NCBI GenBank assembly: GCA_964448935.1
Contig: CAYVBE010000079.1
Coordinates: 1-16,466, forward strand
DNA from: CAYVBE01 sp964448935
GTDB lineage: Bacteria; Planctomycetota; Brocadiia; SM23-32
Direction of reading: 5' to 3'
Length of the DNA stretch: 16,466 nt
This document shows, in pieces, positions 7,505 through 14,272 of the stretch. Every line of letters starts with the position of its first letter. Positions within the stretch are counted from its first letter, which is position 1. Position numbers and translations under genes: made by a program. Under the pieces are notes generated by a model. It was not told where the DNA came from, ran no database searches, and saw nothing but the letters and a program-made list of their open reading frames with translations.

Positions 7505-8497
7505 ATGTTTCGCCTGAACGATTACATCGCTTCGTGTGGTCGCACACCGGTGATCCCCCTGATGTCCTATCCCGGCATCAACCTGACGCGCAGCAGTATC
7601 AAGCTCAATGAGTTCAACTGGGGCGTGCATGCGTGGACGCTGGATTCGCTGGTCGAGCGTTTCGACCCGGACGGCATCTTCCTGATGATGGACCTGGCCG
7701 TGGAGGCCAGCGGTATGGGTCTGCAGGTGCGTTTCCCACTGCAAGAGAGCCCGAGCGTGGAGATTCACCCCGTCAACATCAAACAAGACCTGGACCAGTT
7801 CAAGGCGGTGGACATCCTGAAAGACGGACGGGCGTACGCTTTCGTCGAGACCTTGCGCCAGCTTGGCGCCATGCTTCCGGCAGATACGTTGCGCGGAGCT
7901 TTTGTTACGAGCCCATTCACGCTGGCGGGTTTGCTCATGGGTGCGGCAGACGTTGCCATGAAGGTGATGCTGGAGCCGGGTCTGGTACAGCGCGTGCTTC
8001 AGCTTGCCACGAGCGTGGCCACGCGCTACGCGCTGGCGCTGGAGGACGCCGGCGCGCAGGTGATCATGCTGCTGGATCCCTCGGCTCTGCTCCTCGGCCC
8101 AAAACACTTCGATCGTTTCGCGGGCAGCTATGCCGGTATCGTGGCGGATTCGTTGCGCGACGCCGCACCCGTTTACCACGTCTGCGGTGACACAACCGCC
8201 CTGTTGGGTTGCTTCGCCGGCCTACCCGTGCAGGGACTTAGCCTCGACTCAGATATTGACCTGTCGGCAGCGGCAAACCGGGTTCCCGACGATATGGTGC
8301 TGATGGGGAACATTGACCCGGTGCGCACCATGCTACGCGGCACGCCGGATGAAGTACGCAGAGCGGTGACGCAACTCAGAAAAACGATGGCAGGGCGGGA
8401 AAGCTTCATTCTGTCCAGCGGATGCGACCTCCCGGCGGACGTTCCCTTCGCCAATATCGAGGCCTTTATCGAGACGGGCAAAGCACCGGTCTGCTGA
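7505..8497 (+). CDS. URO-D superfamily, MtaA/MtbA-like methyltransferase homologue
   Basis: A 330-residue protein of the uroporphyrinogen decarboxylase superfamily, closer to the corrinoid-dependent MtaA/MtbA branch than to HemE. The Zn-thiolate site of that branch appears complete: H225-V-C227 in VYHVCGDTT and C307 in LSSGCDLP. Other family segments are VIPLMSYPGINLT (16-28), FDPDGIFLMMDLAVEASGMG (53-72), VTSPFTLAGLLMGA (134-147) and MGNIDPVRTMLRGTPDEV (267-284). MtaA/MtbA transfer a methyl group from a methylated corrinoid protein to coenzyme M. Bacterial homologues use other acceptors, such as tetrahydrofolate or an unknown thiol. No corrinoid protein or substrate methyltransferase lies beside it. 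ATG 7505 has only a weak GGGAA ribosome site. It diverges from the hydrolase gene across a 233-nt gap. Family is certain, reaction is not. Confidence 0.85.
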   Translation: MFRLNDYIASCGRTPVIPLMSYPGINLTRSSIKLNEFNWGVHAWTLDSLVERFDPDGIFLMMDLAVEASGMGLQVRFPLQESPSVEIHPVNIKQDLDQFKAVDILKDGRAYAFVETLRQLGAMLPADTLRGAFVTSPFTLAGLLMGAADVAMKVMLEPGLVQRVLQLATSVATRYALALEDAGAQVIMLLDPSALLLGPKHFDRFAGSYAGIVADSLRDAAPVYHVCGDTTALLGCFAGLPVQGLSLDSDIDLSAAANRVPDDMVLMGNIDPVRTMLRGTPDEVRRAVTQLRKTMAGRESFILSSGCDLPADVPFANIEAFIETGKAPVC

Positions 8498-8510
8498 CAT
8501 TCTTGCCGAG

Positions 8511-8527
8511 TCTGCACGCCGTGCAGA
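8511..8527. repeat. Perfect short hairpin after the URO-D-like gene
   Basis: TCTGCAC-GCC-GTGCAGA forms a 7-bp stem with a 3-nt loop, 13 nt after the stop codon. It has no T-run behind it, so it may protect the mRNA 3' end or act together with the next hairpin rather than terminate alone. Confidence 0.4.
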
Positions 8528-8540
8528 AAGATGTTGCTCC

Positions 8541-8560
8541 GGGGATCGGCGTCCCCTTTC
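8541..8560 (+). terminator. Weak intrinsic terminator candidate
   Basis: GGGGA-TCGGCG-TCCCC is followed by TTTC. The stem has only 5 bp and the T-run is short. Together with the hairpin at 8511-8527 it could end transcription of the URO-D-like gene. Confidence 0.3.
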
Positions 8561-8670
8561 GAATTCAGCGGTGCCTCCGCGTCTTCGTGCGGTAACGCCG
8601 TTGCCGTCCGGTAAGACACCTCTGGACTGCTTGTCCGAACTGCTGGCAACTTGCGCGGATGCCCTTCTGT

Positions 8671-8685
8671 CACGTAGTCTACGTG
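8671..8685. promoter_or_regulatory. 15-bp perfect palindrome upstream of the yjbQ-family gene
   Basis: CACGTAG-T-CTACGTG is a perfect inverted repeat with a single centre base, 41 nt before ATG 8726. It overlaps the TAGTCT (8675-8680) of a weak promoter whose -35 would be TTGCGC (8651-8656, 18-nt spacer). The form suits a dimeric helix-turn-helix repressor. It is the longest perfect dyad I found in the intergenic DNA. Confidence 0.4.
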
Positions 8686-8725
8686 CACATGCCAATCGGG
8701 GCAATCCAACTCACGGGAGGCGGCC

Positions 8726-9142
8726 ATGAAGTCGCATCGGAAGGAGTTGTGGTTCGAGACGGATACGCGGCGGGCGTTCATCAACATGACTCCGCAGGTG
8801 CGCGAGTGCGTGCGGGAGAGCGGCGTCCGCGAAGGGCTGGTGCTGGTCAACGCGATGCACATCACTGCGAGCGTTTTCATCAACGACGACGAGGGCGGTC
8901 TGCATCAGGACATGGAGAAGTGGCTGGAAGGGCTGGCGCCCGAGAAGCCGCACTCGCAGTACGCCCACAACGTGGGGGAGGACAACGCGGATGCACACCT
9001 GAAGCGCTCCGTCATGGGCCGGGAGGTGGTAGTGGCCATCACCGAGGGGGATCTGGACTTCGGCCCCTGGGAGCAGATCTTCTACGGAGAGTTCGACGGC
9101 ATGCGCCCCAAACGCGTGCTGGTCAAAATCATCGGCGAGTGA
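8726..9142 (+). CDS. YjbQ/UPF0047-family protein
   Basis: A 138-residue single-domain protein, the full usual length. The family's conserved blocks are all present: H45 in HITASVFINDDEGGL (45-59), NVGEDNADAHLKRSVMG (82-98), EGDLDFGPWEQIFYGEFDG (107-125) and RVLVKIIGE at the C-terminus. YjbQ-type proteins are trimeric; some complement thiamine-phosphate synthase mutants, but the physiological reaction is unsettled. ATG 8726 follows GGGAGG at a good distance. No thiamine genes are nearby, so the context does not support a thiamine role. A palindrome just upstream suggests the gene has its own regulation. It lies 78 nt ahead of the DtxR-like gene and is probably a separate transcript. Confidence 0.9.
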   Translation: MKSHRKELWFETDTRRAFINMTPQVRECVRESGVREGLVLVNAMHITASVFINDDEGGLHQDMEKWLEGLAPEKPHSQYAHNVGEDNADAHLKRSVMGREVVVAITEGDLDFGPWEQIFYGEFDGMRPKRVLVKIIGE

Positions 9143-9153
9143 CGCACCAAGAA

Positions 9154-9169
9154 GTTTTCTCGGGAAAAC
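9154..9169. repeat. Inverted repeat between the yjbQ-family and DtxR-like genes
   Basis: GTTTTC-TCGG-GAAAAC is a perfect 6-bp dyad located 12 nt after the yjbQ-family stop and 12 nt before the next -35 box. It lacks a T-run on the plus strand, so it could be a weak terminator or an upstream operator for the following promoter. Confidence 0.3.
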
Positions 9170-9180
9170 CGTAACAGCGC

Positions 9181-9209
9181 TTGACTGCTCCAGGTGTTTG
9201 GGCTACAAT
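9181..9209 (+). promoter_or_regulatory. Near-consensus sigma-70-type promoter of the DtxR-like gene
   Basis: TTGACT (9181-9186), a 17-nt spacer and TACAAT (9204-9209) match consensus at 5/6 and 5/6. The expected transcription start, 6-8 nt after the -10 box, falls at about 9215-9217, only a few bases before GTG 9218 and ATG 9221. The message would therefore be leaderless or nearly so unless the downstream ATG 9242 is used. Confidence 0.65.
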
Positions 9210-9216
9210 ACATTGT
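9205..9216. promoter_or_regulatory. Palindrome over the -10 box (possible autoregulatory operator)
   Basis: ACAAT-AC-ATTGT is a 5-bp inverted repeat that covers most of the TACAAT -10 box and the expected transcription start. A regulator bound here would block RNA polymerase. Since the downstream gene encodes a winged-helix regulator, autorepression is a reasonable but untested reading. Confidence 0.35.
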
Positions 9217-9220
9217 TGTG

Positions 9221-9742
9221 ATGGACAAACAACAGGCGGGAATGGAAGAGCTGCTGACGGCGACCCTGAAGGCCTACATCAACGCGATTTTCTGCCTCCA
9301 GCGGGACGAGGGCGCCGCACGGGTCCGCGATATCGCGCGGATGCTGGGCGTCCACAAGTCCACCGTCACCGGCACGTTGCGGCGGCTGGCGGAGATGGAT
9401 ATGGTAGATTATGCGCCCTACGAGCCGGTCCGGCTGACGGAGCGCGGCGGGGCCGCCGCCCACTGGCTGGCCGAGCGGCAGGAGGTGTTGAAGGACTTCC
9501 TGCAGCGGGCGCTGGGCGTCGAGCCTGAGACTGCGGAGCGCAACGCCGGCGCCATGGAGGACGCGCTGGACCGGCGCGTGCTGGCGCGGATCGTCTGCTT
9601 CCTCAACTTCGTCAAGGGGCACCCCCGGTTCGACGAAGAGTGGATGGAGCAGTTCCGCGAGTTCAGCGATCAAGCCATGCAGGAGGAGAAGACCTGTCAG
9701 GAATGGATCGAGGAGTATCTGGGCGTCAATCAAGAGCAGTGA
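9221..9742 (+). CDS. Diverged DtxR/MntR-fold transcriptional regulator
   Basis: A 173-residue protein with an N-terminal winged helix: ARVRDIARMLGVHKSTVTGTLRRL (33-56) is a clear MntR-type recognition helix region. It is followed by a DtxR-like helical dimerisation domain. My hand alignment with B. subtilis MntR puts A18, N21, Q87, G110 and D114 at the metal-ligand positions D8, E11, H77, E99 and H103, and keeps only E113 (E102). The canonical Mn/Fe site therefore looks lost. Cysteines C25, C126 and C159 could give another sensing chemistry. Start options are GTG 9194 (upstream of the predicted transcript), GTG 9218 or ATG 9221 (nearly leaderless), and ATG 9242 (AGGCGGG just upstream, a 166-residue product). 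The stop overlaps the ribosome site of the zinc-ribbon gene, so the two are co-transcribed. Confidence 0.8.
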   Translation: MDKQQAGMEELLTATLKAYINAIFCLQRDEGAARVRDIARMLGVHKSTVTGTLRRLAEMDMVDYAPYEPVRLTERGGAAAHWLAERQEVLKDFLQRALGVEPETAERNAGAMEDALDRRVLARIVCFLNFVKGHPRFDEEWMEQFREFSDQAMQEEKTCQEWIEEYLGVNQEQ

Positions 9743-9753
9743 AGGAGGGCGAG

Positions 9754-9963
9754 ATGCCGATCTTTGAATACCGATGCACGGATTGCGGACACGTGACCGA
9801 ATACCTGGAAGCCGCTGACGCCGAGGGCGAACATGCCTGCGAGAGTTGCGGCGGCACTGGCACCGAGAAGGGGTTCAGCAAGTTCAGCGCGCGGGTGGCA
9901 CCGGACGCACCACAAGCCCCCGCCTGCGAAACCTGTTGCAGCAGGGAAGCGTGCGGCCTCTGA
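9754..9963 (+). CDS. FmdB-type small zinc-ribbon protein
   Basis: A 69-residue protein opening MPIFEYRCTDCGH, the hallmark of FmdB-family zinc ribbons. Zinc would be held by C8, C11, C29 and C32 (CTDC and CESC). A second cysteine group lies at C58, C61, C62 and C67 (CETCC and C near the end), so the tail could bind metal or form disulfides. Family members are small proteins of unclear role; some are annotated as putative regulators. The start is ATG 9754 with a strong AAGGAGGG site that begins in the stop codon of the regulator gene; longer in-frame starts from 9640 fall inside that gene. Translational coupling with the regulator is likely. The next gene starts 29 nt after the stop. Confidence 0.85.
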   Translation: MPIFEYRCTDCGHVTEYLEAADAEGEHACESCGGTGTEKGFSKFSARVAPDAPQAPACETCCSREACGL

Positions 9964-9992
9964 ACCGGCCGGTGCGGTCCAGGAGGGAAACC

Positions 9993-10202
9993 ATGACAAT
10001 GGAACACTACATACGGCTCATTGCCGGCAGCTTCATCCTCGCCAGCCTGGCGCTGGGCTGGTGGGTCAGCCCGTGGTTCTTCCTGTTCACTGCCTTCGTG
10101 GGCGCCAACCTGCTGCAAAGTGCCATGACGCGCTGGTGCCTGATGGAGGACATCCTGCACTTCCTGTTCGACATACCGCGGTGTGAAGAGCTGGCGGGTT
10201 GA
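9993..10202 (+). CDS. DUF2892-family small inner-membrane protein
   Basis: A 69-residue protein with two predicted membrane helices (about 7-24 and 27-45), matching DUF2892: RLIAGSFILASLALGWWVSP followed by FTAFVGANLLQSAMTRWC. C49 is the cysteine conserved after the second helix; C64 in DIPRCEE is an extra one. Members often accompany rhodanese or sulfur-handling proteins, as in the C-terminal part of E. coli YgaP, but no rhodanese is present here. ATG 9993 has an AGGAGGG site 5 nt upstream; upstream in-frame starts from 9846 would overlap the zinc-ribbon gene and are rejected. It is the last gene of the regulator cluster, and the following promoter overlaps its stop codon. Confidence 0.88.
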   Translation: MTMEHYIRLIAGSFILASLALGWWVSPWFFLFTAFVGANLLQSAMTRWCLMEDILHFLFDIPRCEELAG

Positions 10203-10227
10203 CGAACAGGGCCTGAACGGAAAGAAT
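10199..10227 (+). promoter_or_regulatory. Putative promoter of the RND - LolA-like - barrel operon
   Basis: TTGACG (10199-10204) and AAGAAT (10222-10227) are separated by 17 nt; the boxes match consensus at 5/6 and 4/6. Transcription would start near 10234, about 57 nt before ATG 10291. The -35 box overlaps the last codons of the DUF2892 gene. Read-through from the regulator cluster is also possible because I see no terminator between them. Confidence 0.4.
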
Positions 10228-10290
10228 AGCATGCATAGCGGGGCATTCGGAAGGACGGATCTGTCCCTCACACACATGGGGGTTGTGTAG

Positions 10291-13200
10291 ATGGTCAAAT
10301 TCTCTGTCAGGCATCCTGTGATCGTAACGGTCCTCATGGTGCTGGTGGCCGCGGTGCTGGGGACCTCCGCGGCCATTCGCGGCGTGAAGATAGACACCGA
10401 CCCGGAGAACATGCTGTCCGCCGAGGACCCCGCCCGGGTCTTCCACGACCAGATGAAGGAAGAGTTCGCCGTTCACGACATGATCGTGGTCGGCGTGGTG
10501 AACGAGGAGGACCCGGACGGCGTGTTCAACCCCGAGTCCCTGCGGCGCATATACGCGCTCACGAACTACGCCGGACAGCTCCGCGGCGAGGGGCTGAAGC
10601 CGGGCCGGATAGAGATGGACCCCATCCTGGCGGACGCCGGCCTGATCGAGGCCCCCGCAGAGTCCGAGCGGGAACAGACCGGTGAAGCCGAAGAACAACC
10701 GCCGCTCCCACCGCCACCTGCGGGTGGAGAGGCATCCGACGAAAGCCCCCCTCCTCTGCCGGGCGGGGACACCGGAGAAGAAGCCCCGCCCCCGCTGCCC
10801 GGCGGCGGGGAGGAGGATGTGCCGCCACTCCCCGGAACAGGTGAGGAGACGCCCGGGGAACCTACTGAAGCCGCGGAGCCGGCCGAACCGCAGCAGAAGG
10901 GCGTGGTGGTGATAGACCTCCTGGCGCCCTCCATGGTGGACCGCATCGAGCACAAGGGCGGCAGCGTACACTTCTCCTATCTGCTTCAGAAACCCCTGCC
11001 CAAAACGCGCGAGGAGGCGGCCGCCGTCCGTGAAGGCGCTCTGGACAACCCGCTGCTCAATGGCACGGTCGTCAGCTCCGACGGCAAAGCCGTCGCCATC
11101 TACCTGCCGATCACCCGGAAGGACGTCTCCTACCAGATATCGCAGCGCCTGCGGGAGTTCATCGCGAGGCTGGAAGGGCCGGAGCAGTATCACATCACCG
11201 GGCTTCCCGTGGCGGAGGACACGTTCGGGCACGAGATGTTCGTGCAGATGGGCATCAGCGCGCCGCTGGCCATGCTGGTGATCTTCATCCTGATGTTCGT
11301 CTTCTTCCGAAAGCTGGTCCTCATCATCAGCCCCATGATCCTGGCGATGGTCTCGGTCATCTGCACCATGGGTCTGCTCATCGGGCTGGGCTACACGGTC
11401 CATATCATGAGCTCGATGATTCCCATCTTCATCATGCCCATCGCGGTGCTGGACGCGGTGCACCTGCTTTCCGAATTCTTCGATCGCTACCAGGAGACGC
11501 GGGACCGCCGGGCCACCATCCTGGCCGCCATGGACGACCTGTTCGTGCCCATGCTCTACACCAGCCTCACCTCCGCCGCAGGGTTCGCATCCCTGGCCCT
11601 CACGCCCATCCCGCCCGTGCAGGTCTTCGGCGTCTTCGTGGCATTCGGCATCATGGTGGCCTGGGTGCTGACGGTCACCTTCATCCCGGCTTTCGTGATG
11701 TTCATCCCGGAGAGCCGCCTGGAGGGCTTCGGCGTGGCGCACGCGGAGGAGGTGCCGGACACGCTTCTGACGCGCATCCTGCGGTGGGCCGGCGGCTTCA
11801 CGTATCGGCGCACCAAGTGGATCCTGACCGGCGCACTGATCGTGCTGGCGATTGCCGCCTACGGAATCACGCTGATAGACATCAACGACAACCCCACCAA
11901 GTGGTTCGTCTCCGACCATCCCATCCGGGTGGCCGACCGCGTTCTGAACCGCCATTTCGCGGGCACCTACCAGGCATACCTGCGGCTGAAGCCGCAGCAG
12001 GAAGAGATGGGCGCAGCGGACGCCGCAGAAGAGGTGCGCCGGAGCCTCCAGCAGTCGGCGGAGGATTTCAAGGAAGAGTTCCCCGAGCAGCCGCAGACGG
12101 CAGTCTTCGAACGAGCACAGGAGAGGGCGACCGACACCGATTCCGGGCAGGCCGCCGGGGCCTACCTGCAGTCGCTCCTGGAGAAGCTGCAGGCGGAGAG
12201 GGAAGGTACCGAGGGGCCGACCTCATACGCCTGGGACGAGGTGATCGCGGCGGTCGAGCGCCGGCAGCTCGCCCTGGAGCAGCCGTTCAAGGACCCCGAA
12301 CTGCTGGGCTACATCGGTGAGCTGCAGGAGGCCCTCGTGGCCGAAAACGCCGACGGACGTTCGCCCGTGGGCAAGAGCAACTCCGTGGTGGACATCGTCA
12401 AGAAGGTGTACAAGGAACTCTCCGGCGCCCCGGAGAATTACCGCGTGCCGGACACCCGCCGCGGCGTGGCGCAGGCGCTGTTCGAGTTTGGCGGCAGCCA
12501 CACGCCGGACGACCTGTGGCACTTCGTGACGCCCGATTACAAGCAGGGCAACCTCTGGCTGCAGCTTAAGAGCGGCGACAACAACGACATGGAGCGGCTG
12601 ATCCGGCGCGTCCGGGCGTATTTCCAGGAGAACCCGCCCCCCATACCGCTCGACCACCGCTGGTTCGGCCTGACCTACATCAACGTGGAGTGGCAGGACC
12701 AGATGGTCAGCGGCATGCTGATGGCCTTCCTGGGCAGCTTCCTGGTGGTGTTTGTGCTCATGACCGCCCTGTTCCGCTCGCCGCTGTGGGGGCTGCTCTC
12801 CATGGTGCCGCTCACGGTGACCATCGCCTTCATCTACGGCGTGATCGGCCTGGTGGGGAAGGATTACGACATGCCGGTGGCGGTGCTTTCGTCCCTGACG
12901 CTCGGCCTGGCGGTGGACTTCGCCATCCACTTCCTGGCCCGGTCGCGGGCCATCATGCGCCAGGCGGCGGACTGGCGCGAGGGCGTGCGGGAGGTCTTCG
13001 GCGAACCGGCCCGCGCCATCAGCCGCAACGCCATCGTGGTGGCTGTGGGCTTCCTGCCCCTGCTGGCGGCCCCACTGATCCCCTACAAGACCGTCGGGTT
13101 CCTGATGGCCACCATACTCGCGGTGGCAGCGGCGGCGACACTGTTCCTCCTGCCGGCGCTGATCAAGCCGCTCCGCCGGTGGCTGTTCGCCGAGGAAAAG

Positions 13201-13446
13201 GAGGTGGGCGTCACGTGCAACTGTATCGCCTGCATCGTGCTGTCCATCGCCGCGGTGCTTGCCATCGCGCTGAGCGCGGCGCAGTACTTCCACGTCGGCT
13301 GGAACTGGCTCACGTGGGCAGGCCTTGTGCTGATTGCGGTTCTGGTGGTGCTCTGTGGGCTGCTGTCCCGCCGCAGGGCGTGCGAGAGACTCGAACAACA
13401 AGAACACCAAGACGCAAAGGGGGAGAATCCCGATGAGACAACGTAA
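10291..13446 (+). CDS. RND/MMPL-family transporter with a proline-rich periplasmic insert
   Basis: A 1051-residue inner-membrane protein with duplicated RND architecture: a helix at about 9-28, a first periplasmic domain (30-320), five helices (322-472), a helix at 509-529, a second periplasmic domain (530-800) and five more helices (to about 965). Acidic residues that may relay protons are D388 (VLDAVH) and D876 (LAVDFAIH), at equivalent places in the two halves. The proteins it most resembles are the MMPL/HpnN-type lipid and hydrophobic-compound exporters. Residues 137-200 of the first periplasmic domain are an inserted acidic linker with PPPLPG repeats. The C-terminus adds one or two helices beginning with C976-N-C978-I-A-C981. 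The gene overlaps the LolA-like gene by 14 nt. ATG 10291 has a GGGGG site about 9 nt upstream. Substrate unknown; I infer a lipid. Confidence 0.88.
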   Translation: MVKFSVRHPVIVTVLMVLVAAVLGTSAAIRGVKIDTDPENMLSAEDPARVFHDQMKEEFAVHDMIVVGVVNEEDPDGVFNPESLRRIYALTNYAGQLRGEGLKPGRIEMDPILADAGLIEAPAESEREQTGEAEEQPPLPPPPAGGEASDESPPPLPGGDTGEEAPPPLPGGGEEDVPPLPGTGEETPGEPTEAAEPAEPQQKGVVVIDLLAPSMVDRIEHKGGSVHFSYLLQKPLPKTREEAAAVREGALDNPLLNGTVVSSDGKAVAIYLPITRKDVSYQISQRLREFIARLEGPEQYHITGLPVAEDTFGHEMFVQMGISAPLAMLVIFILMFVFFRKLVLIISPMILAMVSVICTMGLLIGLGYTVHIMSSMIPIFIMPIAVLDAVHLLSEFFDRYQETRDRRATILAAMDDLFVPMLYTSLTSAAGFASLALTPIPPVQVFGVFVAFGIMVAWVLTVTFIPAFVMFIPESRLEGFGVAHAEEVPDTLLTRILRWAGGFTYRRTKWILTGALIVLAIAAYGITLIDINDNPTKWFVSDHPIRVADRVLNRHFAGTYQAYLRLKPQQEEMGAADAAEEVRRSLQQSAEDFKEEFPEQPQTAVFERAQERATDTDSGQAAGAYLQSLLEKLQAEREGTEGPTSYAWDEVIAAVERRQLALEQPFKDPELLGYIGELQEALVAENADGRSPVGKSNSVVDIVKKVYKELSGAPENYRVPDTRRGVAQALFEFGGSHTPDDLWHFVTPDYKQGNLWLQLKSGDNNDMERLIRRVRAYFQENPPPIPLDHRWFGLTYINVEWQDQMVSGMLMAFLGSFLVVFVLMTALFRSPLWGLLSMVPLTVTIAFIYGVIGLVGKDYDMPVAVLSSLTLGLAVDFAIHFLARSRAIMRQAADWREGVREVFGEPARAISRNAIVVAVGFLPLLAAPLIPYKTVGFLMATILAVAAAATLFLLPALIKPLRRWLFAEEKEVGVTCNCIACIVLSIAAVLAIALSAAQYFHVGWNWLTWAGLVLIAVLVVLCGLLSRRRACERLEQQEHQDAKGENPDETT
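10699..10890 (+). repeat. PPPLPG repeat segment in the RND transporter
   Basis: This segment encodes residues 137-200. It holds PPLPPPP (137-143), PPPLPGG (153-159), PPPLPGG (166-172) and VPPLPGT (177-183), separated by short Glu/Asp/Gly/Ser-rich spacers and followed by a Pro/Glu/Ala tail. Codons for the same motif differ between copies. It would be a flexible, extended periplasmic linker. Confidence 0.85.
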
Positions 13447-14272
13447 AAAGACATTCGTGACCGCCCTTTTGGCCCTGGTACTGCTCCTGGCCGCCGCGCC
13501 CCTGATGCCGGCGACCGGGCAGGAAGAAGACGAGACAACGTCCGTGGACGAGATCGTCCGCAAGTCGAACCGCGTGGCCTACTACTCGGGCAACACGGGA
13601 CGGGCAAACGTGAAGATGACCATCTACGACGCCAAAGGGCGCGTGCGCGGGGAGCGGGAACTCATCATGCTCCGGCGCAACGCGGAGGAGGGGCTGGACC
13701 AGAAATACTACGCCTACTTCGAGCGCCCGGCCGACGTGCGGGGCACCGTCTTCCTGGTCTGGAAACACACCGAAAAGGACGACGACCGGTGGCTCTACAG
13801 CCCCGGACTGGACCTGGTGAACCGCATCGCGGCCGCCGACAAACGCACCAGCTTCGTCGGAACGCACTTCTACTACGAGGACGTCTCGGGCCGCAACATC
13901 GAAGACGACAAGCACGAACTGATCAACACCACCGAGAACTACTTCGTGCTGCGCAACACCCCGAAGAACAAGGACCTGGTGGAGTTCGCCTACTATGACA
14001 TGTACATCGAGCGGGCCACCTTCCTGCCCATCCAGGCGCGGTTCTACGACGAGAACGACGAAAAGTATCGGCAGTATACCGTGCTGGAGCGCAAGAAGAT
14101 TGACGACCACTGGACCGTGACAAAGGCCAAGATGGAGGACTTCCGGGAGCGGGGCCCCAAGACCGCGCACACCGTGGCCGAGTATTCCGATGTCGAATAC
14201 GGGATCGAACTGCCGGACAGGATTTTCACCGAGCGTTACCTCCGCAACCCACCGCGCGAGTACCTGCAATGA
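13433..14272 (+). CDS. LolA-like outer-membrane lipoprotein-sorting family protein
   Basis: A 279-residue periplasmic protein with a Sec signal peptide (basic start RQRKK, hydrophobic 9-24, cut near MPATGQ at 25-30). The mature part matches the LolA-like family found beside MMPL-type RND pumps. Visible blocks are YYAYFERPADVRGTVFLVWK (92-111), DRWLYSPGLDLVNRIAA (118-134) and SFVGTHFYYEDVSGR (140-154). The fold is a half-barrel that holds acyl chains. I infer that it carries a hydrophobic substrate between the RND protein and the barrel. ATG 13433 lies inside the end of the RND gene (14-nt overlap) behind AAAGGGGGAG, and the TGA stop overlaps the next ATG as ATGA. Both junctions point to translational coupling. 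It lacks the proline-rich motif found in its two partners. Confidence 0.85.
   Translation: MRQRKKTFVTALLALVLLLAAAPLMPATGQEEDETTSVDEIVRKSNRVAYYSGNTGRANVKMTIYDAKGRVRGERELIMLRRNAEEGLDQKYYAYFERPADVRGTVFLVWKHTEKDDDRWLYSPGLDLVNRIAAADKRTSFVGTHFYYEDVSGRNIEDDKHELINTTENYFVLRNTPKNKDLVEFAYYDMYIERATFLPIQARFYDENDEKYRQYTVLERKKIDDHWTVTKAKMEDFRERGPKTAHTVAEYSDVEYGIELPDRIFTERYLRNPPREYLQ

Noticed and set aside
7272..7547. A 92-residue upstream extension of the hydrolase-like protein
   Set aside because: GTG 7271 has a strong ribosome site and is followed at once by a signal peptide. The extension precedes the predicted promoter and overlaps the divergent gene.
10087..11955. A 622-codon open frame on the minus strand
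   Set aside because: It is antisense to the RND transporter and the DUF2892 gene. The His/Asp/Gln-rich text is typical of a shadow and there is no ribosome site.
12223..13563. A 446-codon minus-strand open frame
   Set aside because: It is antisense to the second half of the RND gene and has the same compositional artefact.
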